A stretch of DNA of 59,139 nucleotides from Spirochaetota bacterium (GCA_004297825.1 SCSX01000080.1:1-59139), one strand, 5' to 3'; counted from the stretch's first letter, positions 50,401 to 59,055 are shown. The notes: a model not told the origin generated them from the letters alone. Made by a program: numbers and translations.

Positions 50401-52026
50401 GAGAAGATAGTAATGAACATATTCTCGAACGCCCTCAAATACACGGAGGGCGGAGGGAGCATCACGGTTTCGGTGAAGGCGGACGGGGACGTCTGCCGTA
50501 TAGCGTGCGAGGACACGGGGGAAGGCGTGCCGCCGGAAAGCCTGGGAAGAATATTCGACCGGTTTGGACAGGCGGGCGAGGGGCCGGGGGGGCATCGCGA
50601 GGGTACGGGTATCGGCCTCGCCCTGGCCAGGGAATTCGCGCTGCTCCACGGAGGGGACATTCGCGTTGAAAGCCGGCACAAGGCGCACTACCCTGAAAAC
50701 CATGGGAGCGTGTTCACGGTATCCCTGCCCCTTGGCAAAAAGCACCTGGAATACCGTGAGGACGCGGCGTTCATCGAGTCAGGGGAGATCGAATCGGCGA
50801 TCTCCGACCATGCGCGCATCGCCCTGCATGCCCTGCAGGATCCTGGCGGGGAGTCGCGGACGGAGGACGGCGGGGGCGCAGATACCGGCGTGTCGGAAGA
50901 CCGGGCCGTTACGCTCCTGGTCGTCGACGATAACCAGGAGATGCAGTCCTTTATCGGGTTTCTCCTCGGAAAGGAATACCGGCTCCTGTTCGCGTCCAAC
51001 GGCGAGGAAGGCCTGTCTGCCGCGCGGGAACACCGGCCGGACCTGATCGTCACCGACGTCATGATGCCGGTCATGGACGGGTACGAGATGACGCGCCTGC
51101 TGAAATCGGACCCCGCGTTGAAACAGATACCGGTGCTCATGATCACCGCGAAGGCGGAGCTCGCCAACAAGATCGAGGGACTGGAACACGGCGCGGACGA
51201 TTACCTTACCAAGCCCTTCAACTCGAAGGAGCTCCTGGTGCGCATCCACTCCCTGTTAAGAATGTACGAATACCAGCGCCTCATTTCGGCGCGGAACCTG
51301 GAAATCGAATACGAGCTCGACATGGCGCGCCTGATACTCGAACGCCTCCTGCCGAGCCAGGTTCCCCTTGTGCCGGGAATACGCACACATGCCGTGTGCA
51401 TGCCCATGGACAAGGTGGGGGGAGATTTCTACGATCTCTACGAGCAGGACGGGCGGCTGTATTTCTTCATCGCCGACGTCTCGGGCCACGGACTGCACGG
51501 CGCATTTCTTTCGCTCATAGCCAAGATGGCGCTGGACGGCGCCCGCGAAAAAAGCGCGCCCCCGCTCGCGCTGGCGGCGGTGAACCGCGCGGTGTACCGG
51601 TCGACGGTCAACAGCAACTTCGTGACCGCGTTCTACGGGGTGCTCGATGTGGCTTCGCGCCGGGTGCGCTATTCCTGCGCGGGGCATCCCGCGCAGATCC
51701 TGCATCGCCGCTCCACGGAAGAATTTATCGAGCTCAAGACGAAGGGAATGCCGCTCGGCTGGTTTCCCTCGGTGCGGCTGGAAGAGGCCGAGGTGACGCT
51801 TCGCGCGGGCGATCGTCTTCTCATCTTCACCGACGGTATCACCGAGTGTCTCAGCGAAGCGAAGGAATTGTTCGGGGAGGAGAGGCTCATGGACTGCATG
51901 CGGCGCGGCGCGGGGGACAAGGCGGATTATTTCTCGGGGCGCCTTGTTAAGGAATTGGCGTCATTCCGCGGATCCGACAGGTTCAATGACGATCTCAGCT
52001 TTATCGTCATTGACGCTGAGGTTTAG
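47470..52026 (+). CDS. Membrane hybrid sensor kinase with HAMP, two PAS, receiver and SpoIIE phosphatase domains
   Basis: The 1518-residue protein has about seven N-terminal membrane helices (1-245), an extracytoplasmic region (about 270-500), another helix (504-528) and a HAMP domain. Two PAS domains follow (about 602-720 and 733-855), then a HisKA domain with phospho-acceptor His870 (FFANISHEIRTPLT) and a HATPase (NIFSNALKY, GTGIGLALA). A receiver has Asp1196 (DLIVTDVMMPVMDG). The SpoIIE PP2C domain (about 1300-1518; DKVGGDFYDL, IADVSGHGLHGAF, LLIFTDGITE) looks intact. The kinase can thus relay signal on one chain to a phosphatase output. The GTG start has AAGGAG seven bases upstream. It overlaps the convergent TetR gene by 20 bp. 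Confidence 0.93.
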   Translation: MGFLETFYANFFTVGALIPTIFNFFLAYLFLSIKEKSRSTFHIGMSMLLLAVFNLAYLVAGSFYHPWAAYHRWVTTGVILLIETHFTFFIYHIGREERTPAARWLFRGMYACSLLVAVFFYASTVSAGKVFIASAHQWDFATEGASRVVGVFILVYILIFVGVMAWKLYDMRGRSFGPILAMSITYLVSGIVPTIANILSRNGVIERGLYQVIWDLFIIFGFFIIAILYLNYTEDRTSFMAKIVGISMVTMLVILQGFSYYSFKDHEVAYDAAHSVKTHLAAETGEILPEMSYAYRVSTGGKTAPDRIYGVMDEMKPVIGRWRGELYNAALRARLARIPGGEFEKTVIDAVRNTPSHCTAYRMFILTVLQNASGDGSAKKETVLGALDRISRAVRYHRGKIEAMGDDSFREEVVAYTDRHREDFYPFAQVLASHVRYSGSEGAALRDEVLAFIAPMDEPGTRRYRESGDERFVSFIHVDGGGEWAFEAGFPYRGYRAYLHPAAMKFVWALFIIMVFVTLGYGIFFQGVLIGPLNELVHGLEEVRKGNLGVTIPVRKEDEVGFMVRSFNTMVEGLGDARARLDSYADELEEMVAERTRELQASEARYKNILASIGEGYYEVDLKGNVTFVNDSIARILGYSLEEVLAMNYSQFMPDNDVGKKIFQIFNVIYASGEPSPIFDWKVLRKDGTVRTTEGTASLIVDSGGNPAGFRGILRDMTEKLEAEEALNRSEKKFQAIIATIHEGIYEADLAGNFTFVNDAIAEFFGYSKDEMLNVNFSRIVPPESVQSVFEIYHEVYITGKRKELIVFEIVRRDGRRRYAEHSIELITAPDGTKTGFRGVSRDITARKKAEEALVELDRQKSRFFANISHEIRTPLTLMLSPIESVIQGDYGKNISADFFRSLHKNGIRLLKLINDLLDFSKIEAGRMNLRVQEIDAVDFLMSFLRTVRSAAGAKRVAIRFSQPQAPLMIWADSDKLEKIVMNIFSNALKYTEGGGSITVSVKADGDVCRIACEDTGEGVPPESLGRIFDRFGQAGEGPGGHREGTGIGLALAREFALLHGGDIRVESRHKAHYPENHGSVFTVSLPLGKKHLEYREDAAFIESGEIESAISDHARIALHALQDPGGESRTEDGGGADTGVSEDRAVTLLVVDDNQEMQSFIGFLLGKEYRLLFASNGEEGLSAAREHRPDLIVTDVMMPVMDGYEMTRLLKSDPALKQIPVLMITAKAELANKIEGLEHGADDYLTKPFNSKELLVRIHSLLRMYEYQRLISARNLEIEYELDMARLILERLLPSQVPLVPGIRTHAVCMPMDKVGGDFYDLYEQDGRLYFFIADVSGHGLHGAFLSLIAKMALDGAREKSAPPLALAAVNRAVYRSTVNSNFVTAFYGVLDVASRRVRYSCAGHPAQILHRRSTEEFIELKTKGMPLGWFPSVRLEEAEVTLRAGDRLLIFTDGITECLSEAKELFGEERLMDCMRRGAGDKADYFSGRLVKELASFRGSDRFNDDLSFIVIDAEV

Positions 52027-52645
52027 CATGGGCGGAGGCCTGCCGCGTGAAAATCCCGTCCCGAAACACCGCCGTTATCTCCCCGGCGATCTTTTCGATA
52101 TCGACGGGAGCCTTCTCATTTTTCTTGTGCACGAAATAATGATACGCGACGTGAAGCAGGGCCCCGTCCAGCAGATTGGCGGTTAATTCGACGTTCAGGT
52201 CTTTGCGGACGTTTCCCGCGCGAATCCCGAGCTCGAGATCGCCCTGAATAAGGGTGTAAATCCTTTTTTCCATCTTCCTGATGATTGACTCGAAGTCCCT
52301 TTGAAGCCCGTGTCCCATGCGCAGCACTATGTTGCACATTTCACGGTCGCTTTCGAAGAACACGAGCGTCATGCGCACCCTGTGCCTGAAATAGTCCACG
52401 GGGTCTATCGTCTTGATGGATACCCCGGTGATGCCCGTGGACACCGCGTTCTCCCATTGCCGGTAAAAATTGTCGAGCAGGGTGGTGAAGATATCATCCT
52501 TGTTCTTGAAATACTGGTACACGGTGCCGCGCGCGATGTCGGCGGCCTTCACGATGTCGCTTATCTGGGTCTCGTAGTAGCCATTCCTTGAAAAAAGTCT
52601 CTTGGCAACCTCGAGTATCTGTCTCTTCCGCTCTTCCGCATTCAT
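52007..52645 (-). CDS. TetR-family transcriptional regulator
   Basis: The 212-residue protein starts directly with the HTH domain (ERKRQILEVAKRLFSRNGYYETQISDIVKAADIARGTVYQYFKNKDDIF), followed by a helical ligand-binding domain (RIYTLIQGDLELGIRAGNVRKDLN resembles fatty-acid/drug-sensing members). The ATG at 52645 with AGGGATC upstream is preferred over a start 15 codons earlier. It is divergent from the ABC transporter, so it may regulate it, but the intergenic region (52646-52867) shows only a loose TGACA...TGTCA repeat. Confidence 0.85.
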   Translation of the reverse strand: MNAEERKRQILEVAKRLFSRNGYYETQISDIVKAADIARGTVYQYFKNKDDIFTTLLDNFYRQWENAVSTGITGVSIKTIDPVDYFRHRVRMTLVFFESDREMCNIVLRMGHGLQRDFESIIRKMEKRIYTLIQGDLELGIRAGNVRKDLNVELTANLLDGALLHVAYHYFVHKKNEKAPVDIEKIAGEITAVFRDGIFTRQASAHAKPQRQ

Positions 52646-52867
52646 TGTTCGGATCCCTTGGCTCTCTATCTTTCGCGAACCCTGACACATTGCGCCGATT
52701 ATGTCAATTTCATTTTATCCCCGGGAACAGGATGCCGCCGGACATCGGTTTGAAAAGTCAACGGGTAAGCGGGAATAGCGAACGCCGCGTTTCACACACA
52801 ATCCGGGAATGTGAATTTGCAGTAAAATCTGCTTGATAGGCGGACTTTTCTATAGTAGGCATTTTGC

Positions 52868-53878
52868 ATGAGTATCGTGAAAAAATTCTCTGCGTCCATT
52901 CTTGTCCTCGGTATTGCGATATTCGTTGCGGGCTCTTGTTCCCGAAAGCCGCGCGTGTGGATATACGCGAGCATCTATAAGGAAGTAATCGCGGAGATGA
53001 AGCCCCTGCTCGAAAAGGCGCTGCCGCCCGGTGTCGAGGTCATGTGGTTTCAGGGGGGAAGCGAAACCATCGCGAGCAAGGTGAATGCGGAGCTTGCCGC
53101 CGGCCGCACCCGCGCCGATATCATCCTTACCAGCGATCCCTTCTGGTATTACGAGCTGAAAATGGCCGGCATGCTCCTGCCGTACGAATGCGCCGCCGCG
53201 TCCGAGGTCCCGGGATATTTCATGGATCCCGACCGTCATTTCGCGGGCGTGAGGCTCCCGGTCATGGTGATCGCCTACAACCCGAAAGCACTCGACGAAA
53301 AGGACGCGCCCCGATCCTGGAAAGATATTATCGGCCCCCCGCACAAGGGAAAGGTCAGCATGCCCAATCCCCTCGAATCGGGATCGGCGTTCACTGCGGT
53401 CGCGATGCTCGAGCGGATGTTCGGCTGGGATTATTTCAGGGAGCTTCGCGCGCAGGACTTGCTGGTCGCCGGGGGAAACAGTTCGGTCATCACGCGCATG
53501 GAAACGGGAGAACGGCCGGTGGGCATCGTCCTCCTGGAAAACGTGCTCAAGGCGCGCCGGAAGGGCTCGCCCGTCATTCCCGTCTACCCCCTGGACGGGA
53601 CCATACCGGTCATAAGTCCCATCGCCATCATGAAGGACAGCCGCCGGCCCGAGCTCGCGCGAAAAATCTACGACTGGTTCTTCACCGACGAGGCGCAGCG
53701 GGCCATCACGGCGGGATACATGTATTCGCCCCTGAAGCGGATGCCCGCGCCTCCCGGCGGCAGGGAGTTCGCCCAACTGGAACCGGGGCTCATGCCCTGG
53801 TCCCTCGAAATACAAAAGGAAATCTATTCCCGGCGGCAGGAACTTAAAAACACCTTTACGGATATTCTGCTGCGCTGA
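52868..53878 (+). CDS. ABC transporter substrate-binding lipoprotein (ferric-iron/FbpA-like)
   Basis: The 336-residue protein has a lipoprotein signal (AIFVAGSC, Cys24) and a periplasmic-binding fold of the type-2 group (VWIYASIYKEVIAEMKPLLEKA, GRTRADIILTSDPFWYYELKMAGML, MVIAYNPKAL, PLESGSAFTAVAMLERMFGWDYFREL). It resembles ferric-binding FbpA and phosphonate/thiamine-type binders. The ligand cannot be decided from sequence, but the partner permease favours an iron(III)-type system. Lipid anchoring suits a diderm or Gram-positive-like envelope. It is translationally coupled to the permease (TGATG). Confidence 0.85.
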   Translation: MSIVKKFSASILVLGIAIFVAGSCSRKPRVWIYASIYKEVIAEMKPLLEKALPPGVEVMWFQGGSETIASKVNAELAAGRTRADIILTSDPFWYYELKMAGMLLPYECAAASEVPGYFMDPDRHFAGVRLPVMVIAYNPKALDEKDAPRSWKDIIGPPHKGKVSMPNPLESGSAFTAVAMLERMFGWDYFRELRAQDLLVAGGNSSVITRMETGERPVGIVLLENVLKARRKGSPVIPVYPLDGTIPVISPIAIMKDSRRPELARKIYDWFFTDEAQRAITAGYMYSPLKRMPAPPGGREFAQLEPGLMPWSLEIQKEIYSRRQELKNTFTDILLR

Positions 53879-55425
53879 TGGACCTTTCATTCCTCAATGA
53901 ACCGGTGGTAAAGGAAGCCATAGTGCGGTCTCTCTGGCTGAGCCTCGCCGTGTCCGGATTCTCGGGACTGTTCGGGTGCGTCATGGCCTGGATCGCCTCC
54001 CGCACCGATGTCGCGGGGAAGGGCGCCCTCGCCACGCTGCTTTCGATCCCGTACGCGATTCCCGCCTACCTGCTGGGAATGGCCTGGATCGTGCTTGGCA
54101 ACCCCGCGGTGGGAATACTCCGGGGCGTGTTTCCCTCCCAGGGCATTTACGGCTTCTGGGGAATGGTGCTCGTGGAAACCACCGTGGCCTTCGCGTTTCC
54201 CTACCTGGAACTGCGCGCCGGGTTCGACCGGCTTGATCCCTCGCTCGAGGAGGCGGCGCGCATGAGCGGCGCCCCGCCGTGGCGCGTATTCCGGGACGTG
54301 AGCCTGCCGCTGCTGTGGCCGCCGCTGCTCAACGGGATGAGTCTCGCCTTTCTCTATACACTCTCGTCGTTCGGAGTACCGGCGATGCTCGGCATGCCGG
54401 TGCGCGAGTTCGTGCTCACGACGCTCATTTATTCGCAGTTCAAGCTGGGCGGATTCCAGGGGCTCATGACGGGATTCAAGCTCGCCGCCCTGCTGCTCGT
54501 GATCGCGCTCGCCGTGCTCGTGTTCTCCAACAGGCTCATGCACGCCTATCGCAAACGGGCGGGCGCCTTCCTCGCGGCCCGCTCATCACGGCCCTCGCTC
54601 GTCCTCCTGGGACGGGCGCGCATTCCGCTCAGCGCGATCTCGTGGGCGCTCGTGGGCGTGATGCTCGCCCTGCCGTGGTGCGCGCTCGCCCTGTCGGCGC
54701 TGGCGCCCGTCGCCGGCACCTACGCGCCCTCGGCATGGACGCTGCGCAACCTGGGCTACGTGATCTCGCTCCCGGATTTCCGAGAGGCCCTGGTGAACTC
54801 GCTCACCCTTGCAGGGGCAGTATCGGCCCTGCTGGTCTTTGCCGGTTTCCTCGTGGCGTACGCCGCGGTGCGCAGGGGGAGCAGGGCGGCCCGATGGTGC
54901 ATAGAGTCGCTCGGTGCCGGGTTCGCTGCCCCCGGCACCGTGATCGCGCTCATTATTATCATCGTATCCGCGCGGGTGAGCGTGTCTCTGGGCGATTACG
55001 GATTCATGGCCGATATGCCGCTCGTGTGGATGGGAATCGCCTACGCCGTCAAGTACGGGGCGCTCGGCTCCAGGATGCTCGCGGCCTCCTTCCGCCAGGT
55101 TCACCCCGCCCTGGAGGAATCGGCGCGGGTATGCGGCGCGGGCACCGCGCGCGTACTCGCCGACATATGGGCGCCCATCCTAAAGAAAACCATCGCGGCG
55201 GCGCTCTTCCTGAGCGCGCTGCCCATGTTCACCGAGCTCACCATGAGCGTGCTCCTCACGGGCCCGGGCGCCGCGACCCTGGGCACCGTATTGTTCCAGC
55301 TCCAGGAATACGCCGATCAGCCGTCGGCGGCCGCGCTCGCCTGGATGATCCTCACCGCGGCGCTGGCGGTCGCGCTCGCCGCGCGGGGCGGGAAGACCGT
55401 AGACATACTGGAGGAGCGTTCATGA
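53878..55425 (+). CDS. ABC transporter permease, duplicated FbpB type
   Basis: The 515-residue protein has about twelve membrane helices in two halves, each with a BPD-type EAA loop (LEEAARMSGAPPWRVFRDVSLPLLWP in the first; LEESARVCGAGTARVLADIWAPILKK in the second). This duplicated layout is characteristic of iron(III) and related permeases (FbpB/AfuB). ATG overlaps the binding-protein stop. Its own stop overlaps the ATPase start by 4 bp. Confidence 0.92.
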   Translation: MDLSFLNEPVVKEAIVRSLWLSLAVSGFSGLFGCVMAWIASRTDVAGKGALATLLSIPYAIPAYLLGMAWIVLGNPAVGILRGVFPSQGIYGFWGMVLVETTVAFAFPYLELRAGFDRLDPSLEEAARMSGAPPWRVFRDVSLPLLWPPLLNGMSLAFLYTLSSFGVPAMLGMPVREFVLTTLIYSQFKLGGFQGLMTGFKLAALLLVIALAVLVFSNRLMHAYRKRAGAFLAARSSRPSLVLLGRARIPLSAISWALVGVMLALPWCALALSALAPVAGTYAPSAWTLRNLGYVISLPDFREALVNSLTLAGAVSALLVFAGFLVAYAAVRRGSRAARWCIESLGAGFAAPGTVIALIIIIVSARVSVSLGDYGFMADMPLVWMGIAYAVKYGALGSRMLAASFRQVHPALEESARVCGAGTARVLADIWAPILKKTIAAALFLSALPMFTELTMSVLLTGPGAATLGTVLFQLQEYADQPSAAALAWMILTAALAVALAARGGKTVDILEERS

Positions 55426-56147
55426 ACGTACTGCGTCTTACCGGGGTATACAAAAGCTTTGGACACAACGAGGTGCTGCGCGACATTTCGCTCTCGGTGA
55501 CCCACGGCAGCTTTCTCGCGCTGCTGGGCCCCAGCGGCTGCGGGAAAACGACGCTCCTGCGCATCGTCGCGGGCCTCGAGGAGCCCGATACGGGAGAGGT
55601 GCTCCTGGATGAAAGAATCCTGTTTGGGGAAGGGAGTTTTCTCCCGCCCGAAAAACGGGGATTCGGAATGGTCTTCCAATCCTACGCGGTGTGGCCTCAC
55701 ATGACCGTGCATGAAAACGTGGAATACCCGCTCAGGATCAGGAAACTTATCAAGCCGGTCCGCGGGGAAAAGGTCGCCCGCGCGCTCGAGCTGGTACACC
55801 TGGACGGGTTGGGCGGGCGTTTCCCGCACCAGCTTTCGGGCGGGCAGCAGCAGCGCGTCGCCCTCGCGCGGGGCATCGTCATGGAACCGCCCGTGCTCCT
55901 GCTCGACGAGCCGCTCTCGAATCTGGACGCGAAGCTGCGCGCCGAGATGCGCCGGGAGCTGCGGGACCTGCACCGCGCGCTCGGGATCACGATTCTGTAC
56001 GTCACACACGACCAGCGCGAAGCGTTCGAGATGGCGACCAGGGTCGCCGTCATGAACGAGGGGCGCATCGAACAGGACGGCTCACCCGAGGAGATTCGAA
56101 CCCATCCCGCCCCGGGGTTCGTCGCGGATTTTTTATCGGACCATTGA
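55422..56147 (+). CDS. ABC transporter ATP-binding protein
   Basis: The 241-residue protein has Walker A GPSGCGKTT (36-44, Lys42), the signature LSGGQQQR, Walker B VLLLDEPLSNLD and the switch His in YVTHDQREAF. It lacks the extra C-terminal regulatory TOBE domain of longer FbpC/PotA types (ending soon after EEIRTHPAPGFVADFLSDH). The start is the ATG overlapping the permease stop; a longer upstream open frame lies over the permease in another frame. It energises the ferric-type importer. Confidence 0.93.
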   Translation: MNVLRLTGVYKSFGHNEVLRDISLSVTHGSFLALLGPSGCGKTTLLRIVAGLEEPDTGEVLLDERILFGEGSFLPPEKRGFGMVFQSYAVWPHMTVHENVEYPLRIRKLIKPVRGEKVARALELVHLDGLGGRFPHQLSGGQQQRVALARGIVMEPPVLLLDEPLSNLDAKLRAEMRRELRDLHRALGITILYVTHDQREAFEMATRVAVMNEGRIEQDGSPEEIRTHPAPGFVADFLSDH

Positions 56148-56533
56148 GCCGCCCTTCGACTGCGCTCAGGGTGACTCCCCTTTGACCGCGGCCAGGGTGA
56201 CCGTAGGGTCTCAGCAGGGGCAGGCATGATCCGCAAGCTAAAAAGCGCCCCCCATACCCCCCGGCGGGGGGCAACGACATCTGCCAATGGTAAAAAATGC
56301 ATATTCTGCCGATTGTTGAAGTCCCCCTCCGGGGGATTTAGGGGGCCTCCTCAGGAAGTTTTCGTGATACAGGGAATGATCAGCCAGGGTGTTGCGGTGC
56401 GCGCGCGCGAAAAGTGATGAATTTGCGGTGTCTTATCTCCGACAATATTAATGGAAGCGGCGGTCCTCATGCCTGCGTATTTTCGCGGGATCCCGGGGAC
56501 ATGGATTACACGGATGGCACGGAAAGCTCACGG
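56148..56533. repeat. Gene-poor stretch with several dispersed-type palindromic repeats
   Basis: No convincing gene is present for 386 bases. The stretch holds CCCTTCGACTGCGCTCAGGG (from 56152), a G/C hairpin near 56257-56271, and CCCCCTCCGGGGGATTTAGG (from 56322). Near its end is a run with three CACGGA-type units (about 56500-56530). Each resembles short palindromic or tandem repeats seen scattered in intergenic DNA of many environmental bacteria. Base composition is patchy compared with the surrounding genes. Confidence 0.6.
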
Positions 56534-56659
56534 ATGAATAAAAAAGTGGTTGATATCGCTGCATACAGGATCGAGAAAACCCTCCAAAAGAGCGGTTTTG
56601 CCGTAAAGAAAGACAAGAACAAGAATATCAAGCTCCTCATCAAAATCAATGCAAAATGA
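56534..56659 (+). CDS. Possible 41-residue basic peptide gene
   Basis: An ATG-started frame encodes a Lys-rich peptide that starts MNKKVVDIAAYRIEKTLQKS and ends LIKINAK, with an amphipathic helical look. It lies in repeat-rich DNA before greA; a longer in-frame extension to 56414 is less likely. There is no clear ribosome site. Codon use (Lys/Asn-rich, AT-rich) differs from neighbours. It may be a real small protein or chance. Confidence 0.35.
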   Translation: MNKKVVDIAAYRIEKTLQKSGFAVKKDKNKNIKLLIKINAK

Positions 56660-56707
56660 CTTTTCACATGCGTGAGCGGAGCAATCTCACACCGGCGAGG
56701 TATCGGC

Positions 56708-57208
56708 ATGGATGACTCCATCGAAGAAAAAAAGCTCAAACTGCGGGAAGAGCTCGACCGGCTCAAGTACGAATTCAAGGTCGAGCTCCCGAAGCGCATC
56801 GCCGAGGCCCGGACATACGGCGATCTCAAGGAGAACGCAGAATATCACGCCGCGCGCGAGCGCCAGGGGATGGTCAAGGCGCGTATCGCCCAGCTCTCGA
56901 ACCAGTTCAGCCAGTTGTCCAATCTGAACCTGTCCGACATCTCAAAGGATAAAATCGGCTATGGTTCGACGATCGTGGTGCAGGACGTCGAAAGCGGCGA
57001 CCGGCTCGAATTCACGCTTGTCGCGTCGAACGACGTCAAGCCCTCGGAGGGGAAAATCTCGGCAACCTCACCGGTGGGCATGGCCCTTCAAAATCACACC
57101 GTGGGCGAAACGGTCGAGATCACGATACCCGCGGGAAAAAGAAAATTCCTCATCGAGCGCTACATCACCATCCACGGCGGCGTATTCGAGATGGACCCCG
57201 AGGGCTGA
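56708..57208 (+). CDS. greA: Transcription elongation factor GreA
   Basis: GreA/GreB bind RNA polymerase and stimulate cleavage of backtracked transcripts. The 166-residue protein has the coiled-coil N-terminal domain with the tip motif GDLKENAEYHAARERQ, which includes the acidic residues needed for cleavage, and the FKBP-like C-terminus (GSTIVVQDVESGDRLEF, SPVGMALQNHTVGETVEITIPAG). The start at 56708 is preferred over 56672 because the coiled coil begins there. Confidence 0.93.
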   Translation: MDDSIEEKKLKLREELDRLKYEFKVELPKRIAEARTYGDLKENAEYHAARERQGMVKARIAQLSNQFSQLSNLNLSDISKDKIGYGSTIVVQDVESGDRLEFTLVASNDVKPSEGKISATSPVGMALQNHTVGETVEITIPAGKRKFLIERYITIHGGVFEMDPEG

Positions 57209-57357
57209 TTCCCCGGAGTCCTCGTTCGGTAAACCCGATCGTACGGCCGGGTCAACAGCCTGTCGGAGCATCGACCCCCACTCCCTTGAACGAAATCTCC
57301 CGAATAGTGTACATGGAGATATTGACTTTGGTTGTTTCATCAGGGATGTTCAAGAAA

Positions 57358-57440
57358 ATCCCCCGCCCTTGACGGGAGGGGTTAGGGGAGGGTGAAGCTT
57401 TCACCCCCACCCAGCCTCCCCCATCGAGGGGGAGGCTGGG
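57358..57440. repeat. Intergenic palindromic (REP-like) repeat
   Basis: The 313 bases between greA and the next gene hold no gene. Within them is a perfect 13-bp hairpin (57410-57422 with 57428-57440, loop ATCGA). An adjoining G/C-rich repeat around 57358-57380 (CCCGCCCTTGACGGGAGGGG) and a poly-C/poly-G bridge complete it. This composite (hairpin, then CCCCTCCC-type tail) is a common scattered intergenic element. It could end the greA transcript, although it lacks a T-run. Confidence 0.6.
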
Positions 57441-57521
57441 CATGCCCCGGCAATTAATACTTGAAAAAATGCCTCGCGTGCCCACACGTGCCCACTATAC
57501 TTTATTGAACCAGAGGTTTTC

Positions 57522-58751
57522 ATGGCACGCATCAAGGCATTCAGGGGACTTCGTCCCGAACCAGGGCGCGTTTCCCGTGTCGCGGAGCTTCCCTACGACG
57601 TCGTCTCATCGGACGAAGCGAGAGCGATCGCGCAAGACAGGCCCGAGAGCTTTTTCCACGTCTCGAAGCCCGAGATAGACCTGCCCGCACACGTATCGAT
57701 GTATGACGATTCCGTCTATGCCGCCGGCAGGAAGAACCTCGAACGGTTCATCGCGGACGGCGTATTGAAGAAGGATGACGGGCCCGCGCTGTATCTCTAT
57801 ACCCTGGTAATGGCAGGGAGGGAGCAGACCGGTCTCGTGACATGCCTGAGTATCGACGACTACATGAACGAGCTCATCAAGAAGCACGAGCTCACCCGCG
57901 AGGACAAGGAAAAAGACCGCATGCGGCATATGGACGAGCTCAACGTCCAGGCGGGGCTTGTCTTCACGTTCTATAAGGAAGACGGGGCGGGCGCCCCGCT
58001 GTTCGCCAGGGCGTTGGCACTACCCCCGGAGAGCGATTTCACCACCGGGGACGGCATCAGGCACGTATTCCGCGTAATCAGGGATGCGGAGCTGATCGCG
58101 GGATTCACGAAAATGATCGCGCCGCGGCCCCTCTACATCGCCGACGGGCATCATCGCGCCGCGTCGGCCGCGAAACTGGGCATCGCGCGCAGGGCAACAC
58201 GGTCCACTGCCCCCGGGGAGAGCGAGTCCGACTGGTTCATGGCGGTGGTATTTCCCCACGACCAGCTAAGGATTTTCCCGTACAACCGCGTGGTAAAGGA
58301 CCTGCAGGGCGCGTCCCCCGCCCAGTTCATTGAAAAGCTCTCCCGGAGGTTCAAGGTCGGGAAGACCGGCGAAAAAATGCCCCCGCACGGGCATTCCTTC
58401 TGCATGTACCTGGAGCATCAATGGTACCTGATCGAGCCCTCGTTCAAAATCGCACCCGGTCCCATCGAGGGTCTCGACGTGACCGTGCTTCAGAACGAAG
58501 TCCTGGGGCCCCTGCTCGGCATTGCCGATCCGCGCAGGGACAAGAGAATAGACTTTATCGGGGGGATAAGGGGCCCGGAGGAACTGGAGAGGGTGGTGGA
58601 TGCCGGCGCTTTCAAGGTCGCGTTTTCCATGTACGCGACTTCAATAGAAGAGTTGATCGCGGTGGCCGATATCAACGGCCTCATGCCGCCCAAATCCACC
58701 TGGTTCGAGCCCAAAGTGCGAAGCGGCATCGTGCTGCACCAGCTGGACTAG
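57522..58751 (+). CDS. DUF1015-family protein
   Basis: The 409-residue protein matches DUF1015: RIKAFRGLRPEPGRVSRVAELPYDVVSSDEAR at the start, ESFFHVSKPEID, PLYIADGHHRAASAAKL in the middle, and LNVTVLQNEVLGPLLG-like later sequence (here LDVTVLQNEVLGPLLGI). The GHHR segment is reminiscent of ParB/Srx-type folds that include serine kinases. DUF1015 genes often lie beside serA, but no serine gene is seen in this window. Function remains unassigned. The ATG follows AACCAGAGG. Confidence 0.88.
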   Translation: MARIKAFRGLRPEPGRVSRVAELPYDVVSSDEARAIAQDRPESFFHVSKPEIDLPAHVSMYDDSVYAAGRKNLERFIADGVLKKDDGPALYLYTLVMAGREQTGLVTCLSIDDYMNELIKKHELTREDKEKDRMRHMDELNVQAGLVFTFYKEDGAGAPLFARALALPPESDFTTGDGIRHVFRVIRDAELIAGFTKMIAPRPLYIADGHHRAASAAKLGIARRATRSTAPGESESDWFMAVVFPHDQLRIFPYNRVVKDLQGASPAQFIEKLSRRFKVGKTGEKMPPHGHSFCMYLEHQWYLIEPSFKIAPGPIEGLDVTVLQNEVLGPLLGIADPRRDKRIDFIGGIRGPEELERVVDAGAFKVAFSMYATSIEELIAVADINGLMPPKSTWFEPKVRSGIVLHQLD

Positions 58752-58866
58752 TCGACGCGCGCGGGATCGAGTGGGGCGCCGATACGCGTGTTGCAGGGCG
58801 CTTTTGGACGGTACGAACAAATTATCTTGACATCGAGCCTTATGCGGGATATTGATTAGAAGGGTG

Positions 58867-58939
<73 letters not shown>

Positions 58940-58966
58940 GGGTCCACGCGAGCCGCGTGTGTCCGG

Positions 58967-58996
58967 ATAGTGATTCGGGTGCAGTCGATTTGTCAA
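58967..58996 (-). promoter_or_regulatory. Promoter of tRNA-Ala
   Basis: On the minus strand TTGACA (58996-58991), 18 bp, then CACTAT (58972-58967). Transcription would start near 58960, about 20 bases upstream of the tRNA. Confidence 0.5.
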
Positions 58997-59055
58997 TAGA
59001 AATTTTGACCCGGTTGCGGGGCTTGATAATTTTCTGGATAAGGAAGGGGCTGCCA

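Noticed and set aside
48253-50745. An 830-codon open frame on the minus strand opposite the sensor kinase
   Set aside because: It lies entirely antisense to a gene with intact domains and shows only Arg/His/Gly-rich composition with no motif. Long antisense frames are expected at this GC content.
54279-55421. Upstream extension of the ABC ATPase frame over the permease
   Set aside because: The ATPase fold starts at the ATG at 55422; the extension is Arg/His-rich shadow sequence.
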